Below are positions 1-4,630 of a stretch of DNA of 6,260 bases, piece by piece. The notes beneath the pieces are model-generated. The model was not told the DNA's origin, did no database searches, and worked only from the letters and a program-made list of their open reading frames with translations. Both the position numbers and the translations under genes were made by a program. Origin of the DNA: Gammaproteobacteria bacterium (GTDB lineage: Bacteria > Pseudomonadota > Gammaproteobacteria > GRL18); assembly GCA_013139395.1 (NCBI GenBank), contig WTAX01000417.1, positions 1 to 6,260 on the forward strand, in the 5' to 3' direction. The stretch's first letter is position 1. The number at the start of each line of letters is the position of its first letter.

Positions 1-461
1 TTATCTTTAGCATTAATGAGTTGAATGACGCCTATAATTTTTTTCTCAAAATCATAGACCGGAACAGTTAATACCGAATGAGTTCGATAGCCTGTTTTTT
101 CATCAAATGCCCGAGTGCCTGAAAAGTTATATTGGTTTTCATCATAAATATCATCAATAAAAATACTTTTTTCCATTAATACGCAATTCACCACAACCAT
201 TGAAGCATTAGCAACGTCATCAATATAAAGTGGGATGTCGGGAAAATCCGTCTCTGGTGCTTGCTTATTGATGTTTAATGAACGATTAAGCACCACTTCA
301 AATTTAAGAAATTGATCTTTAGAAATTGAGTACAATGTACCTGCATCAGCATTGGTTAAATCCATTGCACCTTCAACAACAATGGCTAACTGATTCTGCA
401 GGTTTGTTTCTCGAGATAGTTTACTGGAGATTTGATTAAAAATTTTTGTACTATTAGACAT
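1..461 (-). CDS. GAF-domain signalling protein, N-terminal 153 residues (runs off left edge)
   Basis: The visible part is an N-terminal GAF sensor domain. After a short helix (residues 1-30) come ADAGTLYSI (38-46), a strand KFEVVLNRSLNI (53-64), and near the edge the block FSGTRAFDEKTGYRTHSVL (113-131), then TVPVYDF and GVIQLINAKD. This FSGTRAFD..TGYR..S.LTVP..D....IGV.QLINA pattern is typical of the GAF domain that precedes HD-GYP (cyclic-di-GMP phosphodiesterase) or, less often, cyclase or kinase domains. The output domain lies outside the window, so the activity is inferred and HD-GYP is only the best guess. No signal peptide or membrane segment is seen, suggesting a cytoplasmic protein. 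The ATG at 461 is the first plausible start; the ribosome site before it is poor, but an extended -10 box lies about 45 bases upstream. The frame is open to base 1. Confidence 0.85.
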   Translation of the reverse strand, partial: MSNSTKIFNQISSKLSRETNLQNQLAIVVEGAMDLTNADAGTLYSISKDQFLKFEVVLNRSLNINKQAPETDFPDIPLYIDDVANASMVVVNCVLMEKSIFIDDIYDENQYNFSGTRAFDEKTGYRTHSVLTVPVYDFEKKIIGVIQLINAKD

Positions 462-504
462 TCTGACGCCCGTGATAGATAAATTGATATGCGACCCTGT
501 TTTC

Positions 505-513
505 AGTATAGCA
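505..513 (-). promoter_or_regulatory. Extended -10 promoter element for the GAF gene
   Basis: On the minus strand this reads TGCTATACT, matching an extended -10 box (TGn plus TATAAT with one mismatch). No good -35 hexamer sits 16-18 bases upstream, as is allowed for extended -10 promoters. It lies about 45 bases before the ATG at 461. Assignment is by motif only. Confidence 0.4.
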
Positions 514-624
514 GAAGCTCAACAAGGTCTGTTATCACTAAATGATCAGATTGTTAAGTCAGTCATCAAACAAAGGCATTTTATTTAACTATTTATTTAA
601 CTATGGTGCTTGTGACTGTGATAT

Positions 625-700
625 AAAAAGTATAACCATGTGCTCAGACAGAGTTGCTACCTCTTACTCTACCTTATCTGGTATTATCTCACATGGCTAT
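625..700 (-). terminator. Long-stem RNA structure with U-tract downstream of the YYAEY gene
   Basis: In the minus-strand sense, ATAGCCATGTG (700-690) pairs with CACATGGTTAT (642-632) over 11 positions, one a G-U pair. The G-U pair would be an A-C mismatch in the opposite transcript, so the fold favours the minus strand. The 47-base interior can form nested stems CAGA/TCTG (680-677 with 648-645) and AGAGT/ACTCT (670-666 with 654-650). Two bases after the outer stem comes TTTTT (629-625). It begins about 40 bases beyond the stop of the secreted protein gene at 741. It could be an unusually elaborate terminator or a 3' RNA element; no RNA family was recognised. Confidence 0.45.
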
Positions 701-740
701 TTTCAGAATGATGTACTCTTATTTGACAAAACTATATGCC

Positions 741-1046
741 TTATTTTAAATACTCAGCATAATAATTATTACAGCTATTAGCAGCTTCTGTTTGCGTATT
801 TGATGCTTTATAAACAGCTTGTGACGGGCTGGCTTTATCAACACAATATTCAGCATAATACTCAGGTAATGATAATTTATCTGATACTGCAACACCATCT
901 GAATTATATTCTGAAGCAACTGTAGTATTAGTGTCTGCAGTCAAAAAATCACTATAGTATTCATCAAGCGATAATGATTGGCTCATTACCACTGCACTCA
1001 TAGACAAGCCACTTATTAACACTAATGTTTTAATTAAAGTTTTCAT
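741..1046 (-). CDS. Small secreted acidic Tyr-rich protein with YYAEY repeats
   Basis: I do not recognise a family. The 101-residue product starts with a Sec-type signal peptide (KTLIK, then a hydrophobic stretch to about residue 22), so the mature protein should be periplasmic or extracellular. The mature part is acidic and carries a short motif three times: LSLDEYYSDF (25-34), LSLPEYYAEY (58-67) and NNYYAEY (93-99, at the C-terminus). Two cysteines (68 and 92), just after copy two and just before copy three, could form a disulfide. Two copies also share nucleotide sequence (TATTATGCTGA), which suggests internal duplication. The ATG at 1046 has an AGGTGG ribosome site (in 1052-1060) and a good promoter further upstream. 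It appears monocistronic. A structural or adhesive surface role is possible but only a guess. Confidence 0.85.
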   Translation of the reverse strand: MKTLIKTLVLISGLSMSAVVMSQSLSLDEYYSDFLTADTNTTVASEYNSDGVAVSDKLSLPEYYAEYCVDKASPSQAVYKASNTQTEAANSCNNYYAEYLK

Positions 1047-1082
1047 AATATTCCACCTTTTATTTAAGTATATAATGATTTA

Positions 1083-1110
1083 ATAATATAGATTTTATTA
1101 TAACTTTCAA
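1083..1110 (-). promoter_or_regulatory. Sigma-70 promoter of the YYAEY secreted-protein gene
   Basis: On the minus strand a TTGAAA -35 box (1110-1105) is separated by 16 bases from a TATTAT -10 box (1088-1083), each matching consensus at five of six positions. The expected transcript starts near 1076, giving a 5' leader of about 30 bases with the AGGTGG ribosome site inside it. Confidence 0.65.
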
Positions 1111-1188
1111 GTTTTACTTAGGGTTTTTACCTATTTATGTAATGGAAGTTACTAAAATAATTCATGTTTGCCCACTAAAAAACAGTTT

Positions 1189-1217
1189 TTGACTTAATCC
1201 AGCATTTAAATTACAAT
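1189..1217 (+). promoter_or_regulatory. Near-consensus sigma-70 promoter of the rubredoxin gene
   Basis: TTGACT (1189-1194) and TACAAT (1212-1217) are separated by exactly 17 bases, each matching consensus at five of six positions. The predicted start point, near 1224, gives a leader of about 33 bases before the rubredoxin ATG. It is one of the strongest-looking promoters in the window. Confidence 0.75.
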
Positions 1218-1241
1218 AACCAACTTAATTACTTGGTTATT
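1215..1241. promoter_or_regulatory. Perfect dyad overlapping -10 and start point: candidate repressor operator
   Basis: AATAACCAA (1215-1223) and TTGGTTATT (1233-1241) are perfect 9-base inverted repeats around CTTAATTAC, whose centre TTAATTA is itself palindromic. The dyad begins inside the -10 box and spans the predicted transcription start, a classic place for a repressor. Because the left arm lies upstream of the predicted start, it would not be transcribed, so a DNA site is more likely than an RNA hairpin. No specific regulator can be named. Confidence 0.5.
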
Positions 1242-1256
1242 ATTTAGGAATAATTT

Positions 1257-1421
1257 ATGAAAACATGGCGTTGTAAGATCTGTAATTTTATTTATGATGA
1301 AAAAGACGGCTTACCTGAAGAAGGTATTGCGGCGGGCACACGCTGGGAAGATATACCTGAAGATTGGTTATGTCCTGATTGCTCAAGAGGCAAAAGCGAC
1401 TTTGAGATGGAAGAGATTTAA
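1257..1421 (+). CDS. rubA: Rubredoxin
   Basis: This 54-residue protein is a complete rubredoxin, a small cytoplasmic electron carrier with one iron held by four cysteines. The ligands are in two knuckles: C6-K-I-C9 near the start and C39-P-D-C42 in the signature [14 protein letters not shown]. Conserved features include Trp4, Tyr13, the [13 protein letters not shown] segment (23-37) and Phe49. Length is normal for the family (about 52-55). Start: ATG at 1257 with AGGA at 1246-1249, seven bases away. Known partners in the family include rubredoxin reductase, alkane hydroxylase, rubrerythrin and oxygen-detoxifying enzymes, none of which lies in this window, so its partner is unknown. Its own strong promoter and overlapping dyad suggest independent, regulated expression. 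Confidence 0.95.
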   Translation: MKTWRCKICNFIYDEKDGLPEEGIAAGTRWEDIPEDWLCPDCSRGKSDFEMEEI

Positions 1422-1520
1422 CTCTTTATATTCAATAAGTTGCACATTATATAGCACTTAATATGTTGTTTTGTGTGACTTTTATTCTAAAAAAATATAA
1501 TTTTATCGATTTAAGAAGGC

Positions 1521-1555
1521 CACCCTCCCTGTTCATAATTTCTACATCCTCCCTG
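1521..1555 (+). repeat. 35-bp intergenic element, copy 1
   Basis: This C+T-rich stretch starts CACCCTCCCT, contains ATTTCTACA (1538-1546) and ends CCTCCCTG. It aligns with 4631-4666 at about 28 of 35 positions with one single-base gap, although both lie in non-coding DNA. ATTCCTGGT at 1560, exactly 22 bases after ATTTCTACA, may be a weaker second half-site. TACAAT (1574-1579) downstream could serve as a -10 box for the Cys-rich gene at 1603. CCTCCCTGT also occurs twice here (1524 and 1548). A transcription-factor site is inferred. Confidence 0.45.
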
Positions 1556-1602
1556 TAAGATTCCTGGTATTATTACAATTCGACACATATAAGGACAGAA
1601 TT

Positions 1603-1830
1603 ATGGAAGAATCACTTAAAAATGATACTATTTGCCCATTTTGTAAATCTAAAAACCAATGTATGGCACAAGTTGAGGAGCCTTGCTGGTGTAACAATGT
1701 CAATGTACCTAAGGAACTTTTAGCTCTAGTCCCTAAAGAAACTATCAATAAATCCTGTGTCTGTCTTTATTGCATTAAATCATTTAATGAAAATCCACTT
1801 GAGTTCAAGAAAAGATATGCGGCTTTTTAA
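1603..1830 (+). CDS. Cysteine-rich CWC-type small protein
   Basis: The 75-residue product carries eight cysteines in the order C11-x2-C14-x5-C20-x7-C28-W-C30-x21-C52-x-C54-x2-C57. The NQC..(Q)VEEPCWC block (18-30), a PKELLALVPKE linker and the closing CVCLYCIKSF match what I know of the cysteine-rich CWC family of small proteobacterial proteins of unknown function. Paired Cys knuckles suggest zinc or iron binding in the cytoplasm; this is inferred. No signal peptide is present. ATG at 1603 has AAGGA at 1591-1595, seven bases away. It stands alone, 181 bases after rubredoxin with a repeated regulatory-looking element between them, so it is probably a separate transcription unit. Confidence 0.85.
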   Translation: MEESLKNDTICPFCKSKNQCMAQVEEPCWCNNVNVPKELLALVPKETINKSCVCLYCIKSFNENPLEFKKRYAAF

Positions 1831-1934
1831 CTAAAATAGTTGGCTCTCAACAATCCTGTCTGTCTATTATTTCCCCTGTAACATCATTCACACTCAATGT
1901 ACTGATTAAAGTTTTCTCTATCATTGCCAATATT

Positions 1935-1946
1935 TGTAATATTACA
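1935..1946. promoter_or_regulatory. Palindrome TGTAATATTACA upstream of the TPR gene
   Basis: TGTAATATTACA is a perfect 12-base palindrome 53 bases before the ATG at 2000. Position and symmetry would suit an operator, but A+T-rich DNA produces such palindromes by chance, and no clear promoter could be tied to it. Confidence 0.25.
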
Positions 1947-1999
1947 TAGATACTTGTGAATTTTAAGTCAATAATTGAATATATGATAAAACGATACAT

Positions 2000-2575
2000 A
2001 TGGAATCTTCAATGGATCAATCAGATAACCTGGACTATAACATCAACTTTCTGACAGGGATTAACTGGTTCTTAGTGTCTAATTATAGGCAAGCAATAGA
2101 CTTTTTTCTCATAGCAATTGTTGAAACCGATCCGTCAGACGAACATTATTCTATTTATCAGTCCTACGCAGGACTTTCATCTGTGTTAATGCATCAGTTA
2201 GGTGGTTTACATCATTGTTATCATTCATTTGATGTCTCCCTTTCTATTAAACCAGAAATCCATCTTAATCTGGCTTGTGCTGAGTTTATGTCAGGACATC
2301 GCAAGCTTGGCATTCAGATTATAGATAAAATTGACGGCCTGAATTTATCCTCCAGGAACTCTAAAGAAACTCTTGCTTTTTTTGATCTGGTAGGCAAACG
2401 AGAGAAAGATGCAAAAGGTTTACTAAAAAGAAATAAGCTTACTCATAAGTTCATAGGGAGAATATTCAGAAAAAGAAAAGATGTTAGTATTGAACGTATT
2501 GAAGCATTTATTAAAGAAACGACTAAAAATCGTTATAAAAACACTATGATCAATTTTCAAAGTCAGCCACATTAA
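2000..2575 (+). CDS. TPR-repeat protein of unknown function
   Basis: The 191-residue protein is helical and TPR-like. Repeat-like units lie at about 17-47 (WFLVSNYRQAIDFFLIAI), 50-83 (YQSYAGLSSVLM...GGLHHCYHSFDVSLSIKP) and 86-117 (IHLNLACAEFMSGHRKLGI). The GL..V....GGL..C repeat, followed by P.I.LNLA.AE...G.R and then a tail with an LVGKRE...L.R.N.L...IGR pattern (130-155), resembles a small family I recall from sulfur-oxidizing and other gammaproteobacteria. TPRs mediate protein-protein contacts; the partner is unknown. The C-terminal third is strongly basic. No signal peptide is seen. ATG at 2000 has no clear ribosome site; ATG at 2012 (residue 5) is an alternative. There is no co-directional partner close enough for an operon. 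Confidence 0.8.
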   Translation: MESSMDQSDNLDYNINFLTGINWFLVSNYRQAIDFFLIAIVETDPSDEHYSIYQSYAGLSSVLMHQLGGLHHCYHSFDVSLSIKPEIHLNLACAEFMSGHRKLGIQIIDKIDGLNLSSRNSKETLAFFDLVGKREKDAKGLLKRNKLTHKFIGRIFRKRKDVSIERIEAFIKETTKNRYKNTMINFQSQPH

Positions 2576-2628
2576 TTATTTTTCCTTATGATATCCTCTA
2601 GATAAAGAGATCTTTTAGGATTGTATTG

Positions 2629-2652
2629 GTATAAAACAGCTTCGTTTTATAC
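2629..2652 (+). terminator. Perfect hairpin downstream of the TPR gene
   Basis: GTATAAAAC (2629-2637) and GTTTTATAC (2644-2652) form a perfect 9-bp stem with a six-base AGCTTC loop, about 55 bases after the TPR stop. The stem is A+T-rich and lacks a proper U-tract, so it may be a weak terminator or a 3'-end stabilising hairpin. A second small dyad follows at 2659. Confidence 0.4.
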
Positions 2653-2658
2653 TCTTAA

Positions 2659-2675
2659 AAGTTAATGGTTAACTT
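2659..2675. repeat. Short dyad AAGTTAA-TGG-TTAACTT
   Basis: This is a perfect 7-base inverted repeat with a three-base centre, seven bases after the preceding hairpin and about 110 bases ahead of the small membrane-protein gene. It may be part of the same 3' end or an operator-like site. No function can be assigned. Confidence 0.3.
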
Positions 2676-2746
2676 GAATATTAATGCACTTAATCAGTAT
2701 ATGCACAAAATCACTGAATATAATATATTTTATTTATTATGTGTCG

Positions 2747-2755
2747 TGGTAAAAT
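2747..2755 (+). promoter_or_regulatory. Extended -10 element for the small membrane-protein gene
   Basis: TGGTAAAAT has the TGn extension and five of six matches to TATAAT. A start near 2762 would give a leader of about 26 bases. No convincing -35 box is present, which extended -10 promoters tolerate. Confidence 0.4.
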
Positions 2756-2787
2756 ATTTTCTATATTTTTATTAACTGAGTAATAAA

Positions 2788-2994
2788 ATGAATATTGCAA
2801 TTAAATCCATACTATTAGATGCAGGAATATCCACCTTAATAACGTTAGTTGGCGGGGCTAGTTTTTATTCTTTCCTATTTCTATTCGTTATATTATTTCT
2901 CCCGGCAATATCGATCTTCGTTTCCATCGATATTGCGGGTAATTCCTCTAAAGTTTCACCAGCCAATGACAACAGCCGAAAGAAAGAGATTTAA
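2788..2994 (+). CDS. Small membrane protein of unknown function
   Basis: The 68-residue product has a hydrophobic core from about residue 12 to 47 (including FYSFLFLFVILFLPAISIFV). This could be two membrane helices split near GGAS (22-25) or one long one. The tail is polar (SSKVSPANDNSRKKEI) with a basic cluster, expected in the cytoplasm by the positive-inside rule. No family is recognised. Start ATG at 2788 has only a weak GAG ribosome site seven bases away; an extended -10 box lies about 33 bases upstream. Its stop overlaps by four bases the stop of the convergent gene at 2991. A real gene is likely but not certain. Confidence 0.6.
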   Translation: MNIAIKSILLDAGISTLITLVGGASFYSFLFLFVILFLPAISIFVSIDIAGNSSKVSPANDNSRKKEI

Positions 2995-3251
2995 TCCAGC
3001 CATTCCACCAGATAAAATATTTTAAATCCTTCAGAGGATTTTGATGGGCCTATTACTTCAGCGGCATATAGTTTCTTAGTATGATCCTGCTCAGCAATGG
3101 CTCCTTCTTTTGATTCATAAATAGTTACTGTTGTTGATGGAAAACGATCACGTTTTTTTCTCGGAGAATAAATAACAGCAAAATGTCGCTTTGCTACATT
3201 CGCTTGCGGATGTGGATCCAGAGAATAGCCTTTCAACTTGTTATATTCCAA
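2991..3251 (-). CDS. Conserved-looking 86-residue protein, TTG start, function unknown
   Basis: The product is soluble, with no signal peptide. Its SLDPHPQANVAKRHFAVIYS stretch (10-29), RKKRDRFPSTTVTIYES and AAEVIGPSKSSEGFKIFYLVEWL segments read like a compact alpha/beta domain, but I cannot name a family. The frame contains no ATG, and a stop lies eight codons upstream, so TTG at 3251 is the best initiator; no Shine-Dalgarno is visible before it. A good minus-strand promoter (TTGATA, 16 bases, TATAAG at 3325-3298) supports transcription, with a leader of about 40 bases. Its stop overlaps the convergent membrane-protein gene. A divergent plus-strand ORF starts about 105 bases away. Confidence 0.65.
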   Translation of the reverse strand: MEYNKLKGYSLDPHPQANVAKRHFAVIYSPRKKRDRFPSTTVTIYESKEGAIAEQDHTKKLYAAEVIGPSKSSEGFKIFYLVEWLD

Positions 3252-3297
3252 TGAGTTATAAATACATTATTCATTTGAGTGTTATTTTAGGTGCTTT

Positions 3298-3325
3298 CTT
3301 ATAAAAAAATCTAAGATTTTATCAA
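3298..3325 (-). promoter_or_regulatory. Sigma-70 promoter of the 86-residue protein gene
   Basis: On the minus strand TTGATA (3325-3320) and TATAAG (3303-3298) each match consensus at five of six positions with a 16-base spacer. The spacer holds a small A/T dyad (AAAATC-TTA-GATTTT). The predicted start is near 3291. Confidence 0.6.
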
Positions 3326-3356
3326 GTTTTCAGGAAGTGATTAGAGCAAACCCAAT

Positions 3357-3566
3357 GTGCCGCCATATTATGTCACCGAATGGCATTCGATTATTTTTAG
3401 TTACCTATGTAAACAAGGCAAAGATAAATTAGAGTCGGTTATCATCGATTTTCACGAACGTCCATACATTGGGCAAATTAATTATAGCAAAACCATGCCA
3501 ACTAAATACAAAACTCATTTCAAGTCTGGTAAAGAGTTGAGGGAACGGGTTAATAGTGTACGCTAA
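3357..3566 (+). CDS. Doubtful 69-residue ORF, GTG start
   Basis: The frame opens after a TAG at 3342-3344 and offers only GTG at 3357 as start. There is no ribosome site at the right distance: AGGAAG at 3332-3337 is about 20 bases away. The translation looks protein-like, with YYVTEWHSIIFSYLCKQG, then ESVIIDFHERPYIGQI and a basic end KSGKELRERVNSVR. That mix of charged and aromatic residues is unusual for random A+T-rich DNA. It could be a real small gene, the 3' remnant of a longer decayed gene, or an accident. No family is recognised. It converges on the Lys-rich secreted gene, leaving 23 bases between the stops. Confidence 0.4.
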   Translation: MPPYYVTEWHSIIFSYLCKQGKDKLESVIIDFHERPYIGQINYSKTMPTKYKTHFKSGKELRERVNSVR

Positions 3567-3589
3567 AAAATATGCTCCTACTGTACAGG

Positions 3590-3826
3590 TTATTTATTCT
3601 TCTTAGCCTTTTTTTCCTTTTTAACCTTTTTTTCCTTTTTTACTTTATCTTCAGCCTCTTCCTTTACTTTTTTCTCTTTGGAACCTGCCCATGCTTCTCC
3701 TTTTTCAAGGCCCATCTCACTCGCATGATCATCTCGAACTCCACCTGCACCTTTCCCCTTGTCCTGTTTGGCTATAACAGGTAATGACAGTAGCAGCATC
3801 AGTAAAAATAGTGAAAATTTCTTCAT
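3590..3826 (-). CDS. Small secreted Lys-rich protein
   Basis: The 78-residue product begins MKKFSLFLLMLLLSLPVIA, a clear Sec signal peptide cleaved about residue 19, so it should be exported. The mature part has a glycine-rich head (KGKGAGG, 22-28), a middle block DDHASEMGLEKGEAWAGSK (about 31-49) and a Lys/Glu tail ending KKEKKVKKEKKAKKNK, strongly basic and probably coiled or disordered. The GLE.G.AWAG segment is the part most likely to be conserved. The start at 3826 is chosen over a longer frame from 3862 because AAGGAG (3838-3833) sits six bases before this ATG and the signal peptide starts here. The function is unknown; binding of acidic polymers or nucleic acid is a guess from charge. 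Confidence 0.8.
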   Translation of the reverse strand: MKKFSLFLLMLLLSLPVIAKQDKGKGAGGVRDDHASEMGLEKGEAWAGSKEKKVKEEAEDKVKKEKKVKKEKKAKKNK

Positions 3827-3857
3827 TAGGTACTCCTTAATGTTTTTGGGTGACTTG

Positions 3858-3873
3858 AACAATTTAGATTGTT
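3858..3873. promoter_or_regulatory. Dyad AACAAT-TTAG-ATTGTT upstream of the Lys-rich gene
   Basis: Perfect 6-base arms lie about 35 bases before the ATG at 3826. Depending on the start point, this is either an operator-like site or a small leader hairpin. A TTTACA -35-like box occurs upstream near 3890-3895, but no convincing -10 pairs with it. Confidence 0.3.
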
Positions 3874-4147
3874 ACATACTTGATCATCCGATGTAAACCA
3901 TCTATAAAGTCTTATTAAATGTCAACCTTTCGCATCAAGGCTTCCAGGTGGACAAGCTTAATACTATTGAAATACTACGACTTTATATTCGCTTCTATTA
4001 GCATCATAATATTCCTACAAATTTATAGTGCTATTCCTACATATTTTTTTACAATACCAAATTATAATAATTTCTAATCACAGTTTTTCTGTGTGAATCA
4101 CTGATATTGCAAGCTTTATAATCATTTTTCCATTTAATTAATATTAT
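3874..4147. other. Non-coding regulatory region before the pseudo-receiver gene
   Basis: Together with the leader of the divergent Lys-rich gene, this makes a 321-base gap. It holds the paired ATTCCTACA motifs and -10 box at 4011-4055. A small hairpin CACAG-TTTTT-CTGTG lies at 4080-4094, and an A+T-rich leader continues to the ATG. A 52-codon frame from 3919 was considered and rejected. No RNA gene was recognised. Confidence 0.5.
4011..4055 (+). promoter_or_regulatory. 22-bp-spaced ATTCCTACA direct repeats next to a -10 box
   Basis: ATTCCTACA occurs at 4011-4019 and again at 4033-4041, start-to-start 22 bases (about two helical turns). TACAAT (4050-4055) follows eight bases after the second copy, and no normal -35 box is present. 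This is the layout of an activator-dependent promoter in which two same-face half-sites replace the -35. The leader to the ATG at 4148 would be about 85 bases. The regulator is unknown. Confidence 0.5.
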
Positions 4148-4507
4148 ATGACTACTCCAAAATACATGATTCTAGATAATGATGATAATAATTCGAAAGT
4201 TATGACTGCTATGTTGGAATTTTTTGGAGAATGTATTTGTCAGGTTTTTACTTCACCTTCACAATTACTTGATGCATTAAAACAAGATAAACCTAATAAG
4301 ATTTTTTGTAATGTCACAGCGAGAGGTTGTGACTGCAGAGAATTATTTGAAAATACTGAAATTAATCTTCCCTTTATATTTATTTCATCATTGAATAAGT
4401 CAGAGGAACGCCGTCACTCCTATTTAGATAGCGGTCATCCATACATTACATATCCTTTAACTATTAAAGAGATACAAAAACATTTAAAACCTGAATCCAA
4501 CTCATAA
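4148..4507 (+). CDS. Degenerate CheY-like receiver (pseudo-receiver) protein
   Basis: The 119-residue protein has the order of a stand-alone response-regulator receiver: strand 1 YMILDNDDNNSKV (6-18), helix to 25, NKIFCNVTARGCDCREL (50-66), LPFIFISSLNKSEERR (74-89) and PYITYPLTIKEIQKHL (98-113). Key residues are altered. The phosphoacceptor Asp position is Asn55, the second acidic-pocket residue is probably Asn11, and the invariant Lys of the usual TKPL motif is Tyr102 (TYPL). The switch Ser/Thr is kept as Ser80. It therefore probably cannot be phosphorylated in the standard way and may act by binding a partner. No output domain follows. The start ATG at 4148 lacks a Shine-Dalgarno; Met7 is an alternative. 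No histidine kinase is adjacent. Confidence 0.75.
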   Translation: MTTPKYMILDNDDNNSKVMTAMLEFFGECICQVFTSPSQLLDALKQDKPNKIFCNVTARGCDCRELFENTEINLPFIFISSLNKSEERRHSYLDSGHPYITYPLTIKEIQKHLKPESNS

Positions 4508-4535
4508 GTGCAATTTAAGCTAGCATAGTTTATAC

Positions 4536-4574
4536 AAACTCACCCCAAATATTTGTTGGTTTTGTGTGTGTTTT
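4536..4574 (+). terminator. Weak terminator-like hairpin after the receiver gene
   Basis: An inner stem CCAA/TTGG (loop ATATTTG) sits inside an outer AAACTCAC/GTGTGTTT pairing with one mismatch, followed by TTTT. The position fits a 3' end about 30 bases after the stop at 4507, but the structure is A+T-rich and interrupted. Confidence 0.3.
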
Positions 4575-4630
4575 ATTTTGGAAAATGCTCTTTTTGCCTC
4601 TATTTGTAGTGATATAGTCATTTTGACGAG

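Noticed and set aside
582..604. Tandem TATTTAACTAT with a 12-base period
   Set aside because: Only two short A+T-rich units; expected by chance in this composition.
542..781. 79-codon plus-strand frame
   Set aside because: It has no ribosome site, its composition looks random, it runs through the RNA structure at 625-700 and it ends inside the better-supported secreted gene on the other strand.
1542..1748. 68-codon minus-strand frame
   Set aside because: Antisense shadow of the CWC-type Cys-rich gene, with no ribosome site.
3572..3784. 70-codon plus-strand frame rich in Leu and Phe
   Set aside because: It is the complement of the Lys/Glu-rich tail of the secreted protein gene, which has a signal peptide and an AAGGAG site.
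3827..3862. Twelve-residue N-terminal extension of the Lys-rich secreted protein
   Set aside because: The internal ATG at 3826 has a perfect ribosome site and begins the signal peptide; the extension has neither.
3919..4077. 52-codon plus-strand frame with hydrophobic residues
   Set aside because: It has no ribosome site, runs through the direct-repeat promoter, and its hydrophobicity follows from A+T-rich codons.
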